Shown one piece after another: positions 33,447 to 44,239 of a stretch of 64,000 nucleotides of DNA (its first letter is position 1; every line of letters starts with the position of its first letter). The stretch is from Bradysia coprophila (taxonomy: Eukaryota > Arthropoda > Insecta > Diptera > Sciaridae), in assembly GCF_014529535.1 (NCBI RefSeq), contig NW_023503555.1, forward strand, positions 8,665,404 through 8,729,403. The letters run 5' to 3'. Made by a program: the position numbers and the translations under genes. Below the pieces are notes generated by a model, which had not been told where the DNA came from, searched no databases, and saw only the letters and a program-made list of their open reading frames with translations.

Positions 33447-33994
33447 CAATGAAAGTATATACCAGGTATGGTCTGTCCAAAGAGTCACACTGAAGATATG
33501 TCAAGGTGGCACTGCTGTCGTTATTTCAACATGTCTGGTTTTCCATATATTTTTGTGTTTTCCTTTGATCGATAGCGCCACCATGTCACCTCTGGAGTAT
33601 AACTCTATGGGTCTGTCCGTACAAGTTGGAGGAAATGGGGATTTCTTTTACTTCATTATTAGTCACGTTAGTCGTACTCAATTTTCATTTCAATTTCACC
33701 AAATCTATCGAGTTCAACAAGTGAATTTGTTCGGAAATCCATGAGTGGCTTCTATTTTTGACCAGTGAAACCACTCCTGGATTTCCGAACAGAATTACCG
33801 TTGGAAATGTTAGATTTTTTTAGTTAGTGCATCAAGATTCTTGATTCAAGAAACAATCGCTAATATTTTTACTTAAAAGGCATCGATGCTTTGCTGAAGA
33901 GTATACATTTGGGCGTTTTTAAATACTGGATTTTAGTTTACTTTTGATGATATCTTTCCGCCAGACAGACCATACCTGGTTTATACTTTCATTG
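33447..33994. mobile_element. Element bounded by inverted GGACAGACCAT sequences
   Basis: CAATGAAAGTATATACCAGG followed by TATGGTCTGTCC (33447-33478) is inverted at 33964-33994 (GACAGACCATACCTGGTTTA...CATTG). A single copy also lies at 16671. Between them is a smaller hairpin (33724-33796). No ORF of note. It may be one 548-bp element or two separate pieces in opposite orientation. Confidence 0.5.
33724..33796. repeat. 73-bp hairpin
   Basis: AATTTGTTCGGAAATCCATG and its inverted partner GGATTTCCGAACAGAATT, with arms of about 25 bp and a loop of about 22 bp. Confidence 0.6.
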
Positions 33995-34194
33995 AGAAAT
34001 CTTGCAGCATAGCATTGGGACATGGAACACTTGCTAGATTTCTGACCAATGGCAATCACATCTTGACGAGAATAACAGGTACAATTTATCAAGATTCGAG
34101 TGTCATTTTCGATCATTGAAAATTAAAAAATTGACATCAGCTGACAACTAAAGCAGCACAGAATAGATCAAGTCCAAGGTTATTCGAAATGTTA

Positions 34195-34560
34195 AAAACC
34201 ATCCACAGAGGCCCTGAAAATACGTGTTGTGAGAATGAGCGGGCAGTCCACTTTTGAAAATAGAAACAAGTGTTTGAATGATTTTCTTGTAAAATAATGA
34301 GCTTTAACACTTACGTCAAGAAACAATTATAATTCCGCCCCTTGTTCATTGGATTTCTACTAAATTTTTTGATCCGGACAAAACACCAAATCAAACGTCA
34401 ACCCAATTTCGCAATTTTTTTTTCACAGAGTTGAGGTTGGGACTATTTATGGATGAAAGTGTAGCTGTCAGTGTTCGGGTTTACAGTTACTCGCGGACTT
34501 GACAATAAATAAAGAAGTCATCCACAGGGGCATAACCACATCAATATTTGAATGAAAAAT
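34195..34560. repeat. Fragments of family D upstream of TMEM147
   Basis: CCATCCACAGAGG at about 34200 and CATCCACAGGGGCATAACCA at about 34508, followed by CATCAATATTTGAATGAAAA, match parts of family D (compare 33236-33262). They lie within 520 bp upstream of the TMEM147 start. Confidence 0.45.
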
Positions 34561-34710
34561 CGCATTTCGTATTTCCAGCAACACTGAATCAAAATAATGT
34601 GACAGTAACACGAGCTCGACTTAGGTGTGTATGTGTGTAATGGTCGGTCAAGTTACAGCAGTGTTCATCTAAAAGTTTAATTTAAATTTAATGAAAATCT
34701 AATTTTCAAC

Positions 34711-35961
34711 ATGACTTTGTATCATTTTGGCAATTGTGTGGCGCTAGTCTACGTCCCGTACTATTTAACATACAAATACTCAGGCTTGTAAGTGAGAATT
34801 TAATTGAAATTCGGCTGGTGCTATTCAATATCCTAATCGAATTAGGCGATTTTCTCTTATAACTCGGTTCGGTATGTTGATTCAATCAAAAGAGGTCACA
34901 AAAGAGGCGGAAAATCAATTCAAGTTGAAGCTTCATGAGCTGGATGGCTTCAAGATTTGTAATTTACTGAAACTTTTCGTTCGTAAGTTCTCATTGATGC
35001 ACTGACAAGGATAAGCATTGATTGGACAAGAAATCGATCGAAGAGAACTCCAGGAATAATTTCCCTCAGAAATTCGTATTGACAATGGTCACTGTGAAGG
35101 AACTGTCTTCAAATAAGAATGTCCGCCGGCCTTTTCCTATTCGGTTTAAAAATAATTATTCTTACCTTCCCACCCAGCACCGTCCACTAGTGGTATATCG
35201 ATTAAAATTCCATTTTCAGATCAGAATATGGAGCCTTTTGGAAGTGCATCCAAGCCGGAGGATTCTATGTGTTCACTCAACTCACGAAAATGCTTTTACT
35301 GGCAACATTTTCACCCGACTCGGAGAGTCTACCGACCGCTGCCAATTTCAATATTTTAGCTGTGAGTTGAATCGTTGATCGACATCAAAAATTGTCTCAT
35401 TACAACATTCAAATCGTTCCGTAGGAATTTCTACGCAGCAGCGTTGACATTTTCGATCTACTCGGCATCGCTTTCGTTCTATCCCGCATTCCCGGTAAGG
35501 GTCACAGTAAATTGATCAGCGCAGGTTTGGGATGGGCAGCCGCCGAAGTGATATTGTCACGCGGATTAATACTGTGGGTGGGAGCTCGGGGAGCTGAATT
35601 CAGTTGGATGTACATTCAGAAATGTTTGGAGTCGAACATTTCGCTGGTAAGTGGAACGAAATTTTTGAATTCAAAATGGGAAGGATATTTGCTCACTTGG
35701 ACACCGTTGCAGATTCAGCACCTTACCACCGCAACTTTGCTCTGGTTGTTCTCTCGTCACGATTTGACGAAATCGTTCAAACCAGTCGTTACGATGTTGC
35801 TTATAGCTACGGCGTACAAGGCATTATGGTTGGACGGAGTGTTGCGCATATTGTCGACGGGACCGTGGTTATCATTGGCAATCAAAGCTCTAGCTACTTC
35901 GTGCATGGGAGTGTTGAGCCTTCATATTTACGGAGGACTTGCACAGACTATCGGAATTTAA
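34711..35961 (+). CDS. TMEM147, multi-pass ER membrane protein of the translocon (BOS complex)
   Basis: Four coding exons, 34711-34787, 35220-35361, 35425-35646 and 35713-35961, give 229 residues (about 224 in vertebrates). The start [20 protein letters not shown] matches the family N-terminus exactly in style. Other hallmarks are [47 protein letters not shown] and [12 protein letters not shown]. About seven hydrophobic segments are expected. TMEM147 works with Nicalin and NOMO at the ER translocon on multi-pass membrane proteins. The first intron is 432 nt, the others 63 and 66 nt. The stop codon is only 109 bp from the stop of the convergent polymerase gene. Confidence 0.93.
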
Positions 35962-35962
35962 T
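35957..35962 (-). terminator. Possible poly(A) signal of the polymerase AC40 gene
   Basis: TTTAAT on the plus strand gives ATTAAA on the minus strand, about 108 nt past the minus-strand stop codon. It overlaps the TMEM147 stop codon on the other strand, so the two 3' ends would overlap. Confidence 0.4.
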
Positions 35963-36043
35963 TGTAGATTGTCGCCATGCTCCGAACAGTTTTCAGTTCT
36001 CCTAAATTAGCTCCTCGATTGCTGGTTTGGCCGATAAAGCTTA

Positions 36044-36049
36044 AATAAA
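36044..36049 (+). terminator. Poly(A) signal of TMEM147
   Basis: AATAAA 83 nt after the TMEM147 stop and about 20 bp from the stop codon of the opposite-strand polymerase gene. Cleavage would fall at or inside that gene's last codons. Confidence 0.6.
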
Positions 36050-36069
36050 AGATTGTCACGTCAAGCGTT

Positions 36070-37108
36070 TCACGTTTTCGGTTGTATTTCCTTCAACAGT
36101 TTCTGGCATTTCTCCTTCAGGATTTTGACAGCCTCCACGAATATGTCTTCCGGCTTCATCGCACCAACCGATTCAATGGTGAAAATGAAGTGATCCCGAA
36201 TCCGAGACATCTCCACCGCGTCCACCAAATCCTCATGACGGTACACATTTCGGCTGCACATATCGTACCGGGCACTTTTCACGTACGCCCGTTCCCTGTC
36301 ATCGATGCCAATAACATTGGGACTGAAACACGATTGCAGTCGTTTCGCATCGTCGCCGATCACTTTCTTCGTCAGCACAACATCCGGCAGCAACCGGTAG
36401 AAGGCTGTGGCAACTGGTGAAAATTTGGCGTGGTCCTTTCCGACCCCCTTCACAGCGATCAGTTTCAAGTCCAATTCGTGGCCAGGGCGCAATTTATTGA
36501 TCAAAATGTCCTTTTCAATCGGTCCGACGTCCTCGTCTTTGTAGATGTTGGCTTGATTGCCTTTCGGCAACCACTTTATTTGATCCGAAAATACTTTGTC
36601 ATTTCGACCGTCGAAACTCGCCAGCGCGTCTTTGCCTTTGGTGCATTTAATTTTCAGTTCGAATTCAAGGCAATTGTCCTGCGTTTCATCGTCCCCTTCA
36701 AATTTGTATTCGAACAGTCGTGGATCGGCTTTCAGCGGTATCAAACCCAGTCGGTGAGCCAATACTTCGTCTTGCATGATGGATGTATTGTTGAAAATGT
36801 GCACCTTTTCGATGGCCATGCTCGGCACCTCGCTGATGATGAGACGACGGAATGCGTTCGCGAAACTTGGATAGCAGTGGATCAAATCGAATTCCAGTTC
36901 CATGTTACTTTTCCTGTTGACAATGAATGAAAGTGCAGTTAGCACACAAGCCTACCACCGATTGAATCGTTTACAATTACCGGACGACAGTGATTTGAAA
37001 TTCCTTTTTGAAATTTTTGATGTTCCACGGTTCATCAGCGAGTCCATAGTCGTGTGGATCCTGCTTCAGCTTATGTTCGAGAAGATGAATTTTTGGTTTC
37101 TTTTCCAT
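36070..37108 (-). CDS. RNA polymerase I/III subunit AC40 (RPAC1)
   Basis: Two coding exons, 37108-36981 and 36913-36070, give 323 residues (about 346 in human). The first exon starts [16 protein letters not shown] and includes [13 protein letters not shown], matching the family's N-terminal strand. The second has the alpha-like dimerisation domain ([40 protein letters not shown]) and the conserved [22 protein letters not shown]40 pairs with AC19 to nucleate assembly of Pol I and Pol III. The 67-nt intron is GT-AG. Without the first exon an internal ATG would give a shorter frame, but the family pattern favours the two-exon model. Confidence 0.94.
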
Positions 37109-37159
37109 TCTTACGATTTACAATACAGCACGTGTGATAGAAGTGTAATGTTGTTATGA

Positions 37160-39187
37160 CAAACAAAATGACATTTTCATTGACATCGGGTGTCCAGCCG
37201 ATCCAGCAATCATTCAGATTTACTCAACAGGTGGCGCGCTTAAAATTTTTTTACCGCGAAGATTCAAAGGAAAATGATTTTAGTGATAAAGGAACAGTCC
37301 GGTTGGTTGATACGAATAATATGTGTCACAATGAAGGACATGCTTCTCCCATAATCACTTCTTCCATAATTAACCTGTTACAGACAGAAAGCACTAGTAT
37401 TATTATCGGGTCTACTACTTCTATCGATCAAAGTATTTTTCATCTGTTGATTTCAAATCTTGTACTTCATTTTTTTTTACCATGAATTTTACCATATAAA
37501 GAATCATATTACCCAGAGCTTGTCATTATTTTTGTCGTCGTTATCGATAACAGATGAATATGAGATCCTTGCGGTTTGACGTATGTTTACGTACCTTTGA
37601 CGTAAGAGTGGTTCAAATTTCCCTGAAGGCAAGGAAATCTAAAATGGCATTTTAAAAATGTTTGAAGACGTAAATTTTGTGTTTCTATGTATTTCTTACG
37701 ATTTCAAAGTAATCTAAACAAGAAAATCAAAGTAAAAAATTTTGACCAAAAAACCGGTATTTCCGAACATATTTAAGAAATTATTTAACTTTAACCTTAA
37801 ATTTAAAACATCAATTTGAAGAAAAGTCGGAAAAGTCTTAAACGATTTGGAAAATTCGGAAAATCTAACTACACCAAAAAAACCTTTAGCTTTAAAATGA
37901 GCTATCATACGTATCTCTGCGTTTCACACAGCCCTGTCAATAATTCGACAAAGACACCTCTGCACTTAAACTTTGAAGGGGTGTGGAGGGGAAGAGTGAG
38001 GTAGAATTTTTTGTCTCCTCTTCAGAAAACTATTTCTTCGATGTCCTCAACAACCTGCAATCACTCGTTTGCCGGAACTCGCTCGGTAAGGTACACGGAA
38101 CGTACATGATCGTGTGGGGTGTCATTAGAAAGCTAATTGCATGTACTTTCAGGGCAAATAGGGTCTTATTGGGGTTTGGAAGCTGGTGTAAACGTTCAAA
38201 TTAAGGATAATTATCTTCCGGATCACTTATAGAATGCGAAGTACAGTAAAGGCAAAAGACTGGACTTTGTATAAATTTCACATAAATTTTATTGCTTCTT
38301 GCTCGTTCGGACGGTAATTAACAATTGAAGTCGTACATAAAAGTGTTCTAAACCAAACAATACAAAGTTCTATGTGTGAAAATGTATTAGTACCATCAAG
38401 GCCAGGCAATTTCAATTTCAATCTAAGGCTAACCCTTTCTCACATGAATGCTGAGTCAGTCAAGGTTTTGAAAGAATGGAGATACTTCTGATTAAGTTAA
38501 TCACGAAGGCATTGGCATAAAATTTCTCTGTGTCGCCAACTATGTTTGAAGAAGTCTATATTAGGATTCCAATTTAATAGTCATTTTCTCACCTCAGCTC
38601 AAATGCCTCGGTTTCATTTGCTTCGGGCCGAAAATAAATGCAATTTTTTTTTCTCGGATTTTTACATATAAGTGTTTCTCGGGTGACTCGCTACGCTCTG
38701 GCCACAAACAACACACTCGAAATGTTTCCAGCTCTTTTCCCCCTCGGTGAACAAATACCTATTAGGATTACGAGTAGTGGGTGAGATCTTAAATCTCAGC
38801 ATCTTGGCCTGTTTTGCAATCCACGAAGTTTTAGTACCTTTTTGTACTGTTTATGTATTCGAGGTCATGCTTCGAGCGGATGCTCTGTATGCACCTGTAT
38901 TTGATTATAAAATTACACAGGAATCAATTACGATTCATCATGAAGGCTGGACAATGACAGTGATAGCGTCATTTTCATACAATGAAGCGTTGAAATGTAT
39001 TTTTCGGTTCACTTTTTCATCGAATCGTTCACTTAAAATTCAAATTTTAGGCACACTTACGGCGTGAATGGTAATGCAATTTCTTGCTTGCCTCGCTATG
39101 TCTATATATGTATCTTGTTCTAGCCATTCTCGTCTTTGAAGGAGTAGATAGTTGAAAGCGAGACGGGAATACCCGGTTCGGGCTCGA
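37160..39187. other. Intergenic, no gene seen
   Basis: AT-rich. An open frame at 38747-39067 lacks an ATG at its start and has no known motif. The end of a MITE family B copy (CACACTTACGGCGTGAA) lies at about 39052-39067. Confidence 0.4.
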
Positions 39188-39271
39188 GTACTCCGCTGTA
39201 TGGACCCGAACAAAGGGACTCTGCTGTATGGACCCGAACAAAAGTACTCCGCTGTATGGACCCGAACAAAT
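39188..39271. repeat. 28-bp tandem repeat, three copies
   Basis: Units of GTACTCCGCTGTATGGACCC plus GAACAAAA start at about 39188, 39216 and 39244. The middle unit has a few changes (GGGACTCTGCTG). Just before it is the related word ACCCGGTTCGGGCTCGAG. Confidence 0.85.
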
Positions 39272-39398
39272 AACTATTTTTATTGACGCTTTGCCTGATG
39301 ATAGTTAGACATTTTCTGTTCTCTTGTTTGAAATAGAAATTTTCTCCCCCGATCTGTCACCTTTGTTTTTGGTTTGCAAAATGGTTTTTGTGTTCACC

Positions 39399-39489
39399 TG
39401 GAAGAAAATAGGAAATTCCAACTCGAGTGATTCGCCGCGCTCGCTTCGTAAAACTTCGCTCTTTTTGGAATTTCCTATTTTCTTCTCTT
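39399..39489. repeat. Hairpin with a GC-rich loop
   Basis: GAAGAAAATAGGAAATTCCA is exactly inverted apart from small differences as TGGAATTTCCTATTTTCTTC. The loop contains CGCCGCGCTCGCTTCG. A non-autonomous foldback remnant is likely. Confidence 0.65.
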
Positions 39490-39621
39490 GGCAAACAATA
39501 AACTATTTCATTCAGTCGGGCGAAAAACGTCACATTCTCTCACCAGATAGAGAGCCAAAACAACAAATTTTTCTCTCACCTTTTCTTTCACATTTCGTTC
39601 TGGTGAATCATTTTTCTTTCC

Positions 39622-39752
39622 CAGTGACATCACTTTTCGTTCCCAAATGACATCACTTTTCGTTCCCAAAAGAGATGTCACTGAGAACGAAAAGTGATGT
39701 CATTTTCGTTCTCAGTGACATCTCTTTTCGTTCCTTTTCATGTCAGTGACGT
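39622..39752. repeat. Palindromic array of GTGACATCACTTTTCGTTC words
   Basis: GACATCACTTTTCGTTCCCA occurs twice in tandem, then the inverted form GAACGAAAAGTGATGTC, then TCGTTCTCAGTGACATCTCT. The block can fold several ways. The mixture of direct and inverted copies is unusual for a minisatellite. Confidence 0.7.
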
Positions 39753-39999
39753 GACGTCACTTTGTGCGTATTTCAAGGATTCCATGCAATTGTTATGAAT
39801 AAAATGATGTGATCGCTCACGCAAAAATGAGTGAGTGATAAACTGCAGTGCTTGTTGTTATGTTTTGTTCGTAATGTATCTTTTTGGTTAGTCTGAATGA
39901 AAAATAGTATATGCCACTCGGAACATAATGTACTATTCTGTCAGCTGATAACTAAAAGAACTTGGAGACTCAACATAATGCAACCATTTTGGAATGGAC

Positions 40000-40550
40000 A
40001 AAATAAAAAGTCGTTTCATTATTTCTATACACGTTTTTATTCATAATAATAGAAATGCACAATTTTTTTTGTTTCAACTTTTATTGATGCATCTTGCAGT
40101 TCTTACTTTTGTTTTGTTTTTCTTCTTTCATTTATTTGTTAAGGTTTTCTTTATAATATTTTCTAAATATTTTTTTTTAATTTTTTTGTTTTTATTTTAT
40201 TTATTTAAACTATTATTAATAGTATTTTTGATGTTTGTTGTTTTTTTATATTTTTTATTCATCTTCCAATTTACACATTTTTTTTAAATAAATTTTTGTT
40301 GCAGTTGAACCAACCGAATAATAAAAAATACTTTTACTGATGAAACGTTTCAAGTGTTTAGTTTCTGCTTTTGTGTTCTTCTGATTTTTTTAAATTTTAT
40401 TTGCAAAAATTTTTTGTTTTGTTTATCGTTAAAAAAAAAAATTGAAAAAAAATCAGACTTGAATCAGAATCTCTATGGTTTTCATATTCTAATATTATTG
40501 AAATTTCCCCTAACTGTTCTGTTGCTGTTTGCTGTTGCTATATGATGCTT
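40000..40550. other. T-rich tract 1
   Basis: Strong plus-strand excess of T over A, with long runs of TTTTT and TTTG. The open frames 39994-40287 and 40354-40545 are low-complexity (Phe/Leu-rich) by-products. No gene seen. Confidence 0.45.
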
Positions 40551-40560
40551 TAATTTTTAA

Positions 40561-40708
40561 TTCACGTCGTAAGTGCGCCAAAAATTTAAATATTTACAAC
40601 TGACAGTTGGACAAAATAACGCTGACGTCATATAATATCAAAAACTAAGCGTTAAAATGACCCGCTATGCGGTATGTTTTGAAGTAGAAGGCGCACTTAC
40701 GGCGTGAA
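40561..40708. mobile_element. MITE family B, copy 2
   Basis: A 148-bp element with inverted ends TTCACGTCGTAAGTGCGCC and GGCGCACTTACGGCGTGAA. The interior matches 3754-3903 (CAACTGACAGTTGGACAAAA, GCTGACGTCATATAA). The ends are almost perfect, so this copy is better preserved. Confidence 0.8.
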
Positions 40709-40709
40709 T

Positions 40710-41850
40710 CATCATGGTTTTTGCATTGAAAAAAACTTATTCCCTTCTCTTACTGTCGAAACATTCAAAAATCTCTACGAGACATAAAAAACGGAGTCCA
40801 TCCAAAAAATGTTTGTTAATTTTAATTTCTTCAATTTTCAAGAGCTTAAAATATTTTTTCTTTGTTTTTTTAATGTAAAATTGTTCACTCACTACCTCAC
40901 TATACCTAATTATATTTTATACTTATTATGTCACACACGCACGGTATAATATATTTTCTTCTTCTTTTTATTTAGTAACCTTTTAGTATACACTTCATCG
41001 AATGACCCGCATCCGATAAACTGTAACAGTATAATAATGCGTTACAAGTTATATTCCAAAAAAAAAACAAATGAAAACATTTATATAGCAAAGTGATGAT
41101 ATAATAAGGCAATTAAAATTTGAAAAATTTTATTTTCCATTCTATCGATATTACCAACGACAGCCTGAAAACGGGAGGCGATCATTTTTTTTTAATTGTT
41201 AAGGTTCGGCTAGTCATTCTACGCAAATTCCCATGCGTAACACATTCAATTTAACGCATCTGCATAGCCAAATATGCTTGGAAAGACAGGCTTCAATATG
41301 TTATGGATGGGACATTCGTGTGGAATGACACCCACTTGTGTATAGTGTCTTTGATTTACTCAACCGACATAGTTATCGAGTCTCACATTCCAAAATGCTT
41401 TCATCGTTTAGAATCACGTGCCTCGCTAATTCAACAGTGAGTACGCAAATAGTCGTATAAATAGGACATGGACAAGGTCTATAAAAGAGCTGCAAAAAAC
41501 AGAATCAAAAGAGCAAGTGAACTGAATTTTTCACAATCGATGGGCCGAGAAAAGGAATTGAGATTTCTGGTCATTGATCGATAGAATTGATTTATTGAAC
41601 ATTTATGAATTTTGCTAGTGGCAGTTGAATTACCTATCACTAATTACCAATTGTATCGATGTGAAATTTTCTGATAATTGTAGGTTATGACTACCGCGAC
41701 CTAGTTATCCTCAGAAAATTTTATTTTCACGATCAAAAATGATCTGTTGATGTTACGGGCTGGAGACGTGATAGCCGTGAAAAGCACACCCGACCATAGA
41801 CCGATTAAGATAGTGCAATCGCTCAGAGTAGATGTACGTTATATTTTACA
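40710..41850. other. Intergenic, no gene seen
   Basis: AT-rich, no recognised gene or RNA. Confidence 0.35.
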
Positions 41851-41864
41851 TTTAGCACAGTTTC

Positions 41865-42125
41865 CAAACAGTTGACGTTGAGGCTGCCGACCACAGTTGT
41901 GTTATAACAAACTGGAACATTCTTTGACGTCAGAATAGGCTTCGAACAGTTGAGGCTGCGGGCCACAATTGTATTATAACGAACTGGAACGCTCTATGAA
42001 GTCAGCGAATTTCCTATATTGTCGCTTTTCAACAGAGCTTTTGGAGCCTTTTCCTACATTTCAAAGGAAGTAGTAGCAAGTCTGGACCTGACAACAACTA
42101 CTGTGTTATAACGAACTCGAATAAC
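41865..42125. repeat. Degenerate ~75-120-bp repeat, three copies
   Basis: CAGTTGACGTTGAGGCTGCC, CAGTTGAGGCTGCGGGCCAC and a weaker third copy are each followed by a CACAATTGTATTATAACGAAC-like word (41896, 41960, 42098) and then CTGGAAC or CTCGAAT. The third copy is further away, with unrelated sequence between. Confidence 0.6.
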
Positions 42126-42699
42126 TTATGCGGGTTGTTGGCATGTTGTACCTTATGTAAGGAACTGTCAAAATTTATTGCAAAAATTCTTGCAAAAATT
42201 TTGAGCCGATTTTTAAGAATCTTGTCGGTTAAGAACATATTGCGACAAATGGTTTTAACGGCGGTTGCCCTTTGACGGCTCTCACGTCAGTTCGAAATGA
42301 GGTATTTTTAGGCGATTAGGTTTTCGATCTCGACATTATAAATTCGGATCTATAAATTCGTTCAGTAGTGATAGGGAGTCAGAACAGATTTCATCTGAAC
42401 TTTTTCAGCCAAAAGATCATCGGTCTCAAACACAAAATCTTTTTGTAGACCCATTAGAATGTAAGACATTGCGAAGAGGCTTACCTACGAAGAGGCTTTG
42501 ACTTACCTAAAGTTGCTAGAAGGCCGACAATTGGACAGTTGGGCGATTCCCGAAGGGCTTTTTGATTTTTTGGATGATTAAAGGTCAATGATGGGTTTTC
42601 TACAAAAAATTGTTGGAGTTTTTGAAGGACTCTTTCGAGCCGGTCTGGTTGCTATGAAAATGGTCTACTCCCAACACTATACTGTAATTATGAAAGAGG

Positions 42700-43780
42700 G
42701 TAAGGAATTTTCATTTTTGTTTCGTTTCATTACAAAAGATGTGAAGTAGAAACTCTTGGAGTTGAAAGGTTGTTGGTCTTTGCAACAGAAATTTGGTTTG
42801 AAATTTTTCTTTGTTTTTATTTTAAGTTTAGGGTTTAGCTTTCAGTGTTTTTATGTACTAACGTTGTTTTAATAGCAATGGATTTTTCTCAATTTTTTGT
42901 TTGTTTCTTTATGATGATTATTTTTAATAATTTTTATTAAATTCAGTATTCAGTTAATGATAAATTACAATTTTTTGTTTTCGTTTTTTTTGTGTTTTTA
43001 ATATTTTTTTATGCAAAAAGCAGCAGTTTATGATATTTTTACTTTGAAATATATATTTTGATGGGGAATTACTTTGTTGTTGTTGTTGTTTCTACATTTA
43101 TACGATGTGGCTTTCTTTTATTAATTTTTTTTGTTTTTTTTATTGATATTTTGTTTAAATAAGATTTTTTTTGTTTTTTTGTTGGTTGTTTTTTTTGTAA
43201 TTACATTTTTGCATATTGTTTTTGTAATAATTTTTTTGTTTAAATATTTTTTTTGCTTCATTTTTTCAATTTATTCAATTAATTACATTTCTTTATCCGA
43301 TCTAAGTTTTAATTTCATTTATTTATTTATTTTTTAATCATCTTATTAATGTATAGGCGGACTAACATATTTTTGTAATTAATTTTTTTTGCTTCATTTT
43401 ATCTTAATTTTTAATTTTTTTTTAAAATTTTCCATCTTCCACTTCACCTTTTCATTCATTAAATTACAATATATTACAGAGAACACACAAATATATGGTG
43501 TAAATATATATTTTATATATTCAATTAATTTTAATTATTTTTTTCTTTTTTTTGTTTGTTTATTTATTTGTAATAAAGATGATTCTAAGTCTAAACGTTT
43601 TTTGAATTTATTTATTTTTTTCTATTTTGAATTTTTACTATTTTCTTTTGATGAAATATTTTGTAAAAAAAACGGTTGAAGATTTTTCTGTTTCCTTAAG
43701 TTTTCCGTTTAACATCGGTTTTGTATTTGTTGTCGCTTTTTTTCAATTAACAAAGAGATAAATAAAATGAATGGAAAATC
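42700..43780. other. T-rich tract 2
   Basis: Like 40000-40550, a strongly T-biased plus strand with (TTG)n near 43074-43090. The open frames at 43131-43337 and 43389-43679 are Phe-rich low-complexity artefacts. Confidence 0.45.
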
Positions 43781-43914
43781 TTTTACATCAAAAATGTAAA
43801 TTTATTCATACCACGATTGGGATAACATACACGATAATATACAGTCAAAATACATTCACTGCTTTTTAGACCAATCATATCGAACAGCAAGGGCAGATAG
43901 ACACTTAAAAGAAA

Positions 43915-44230
43915 ATGTTTGACGAAAAACCTTTAAAATCAAAGAAAATTTTCTCGAAAATCCTTTGAAATTCACAAAAAGTCCTTGAAAATCAAAGAAA
44001 AATCTTTAGAATTGACAGGAAATTCCTTAGAAATTGTGTAAACATTCTTGTGTATCCTTTGAAATTGACAGAAAATCCTTAAAAATCAAAGGAAAATCCT
44101 TAGAAATCAATGAAAAATTCTTGAAAATCCTTTGAATTTGAAATCAAAGGAGAAAAATCTTCTAAAAATGCTTAAAAATCCTTCAAAACTGAATTCCTTG
44201 AAAACTAAAGAGAATTCTTAATCAAAGAAG
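43915..44230. repeat. Degenerate ~17-bp repeat
   Basis: AATCCTTGAAAATCAAAGAA and variants recur at least ten times with frequent changes. It reads as an ageing minisatellite without clear unit boundaries. Confidence 0.6.
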
Positions 44231-44239
44231 CATCATTTT

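Noticed and set aside
36430..36930. 166-residue plus-strand open frame
   Set aside because: It is antisense to the well-supported polymerase AC40 exon.
39994..43679. Phe/Leu-rich frames that look like membrane proteins
   Set aside because: Translations of T-rich low-complexity DNA, not real proteins.
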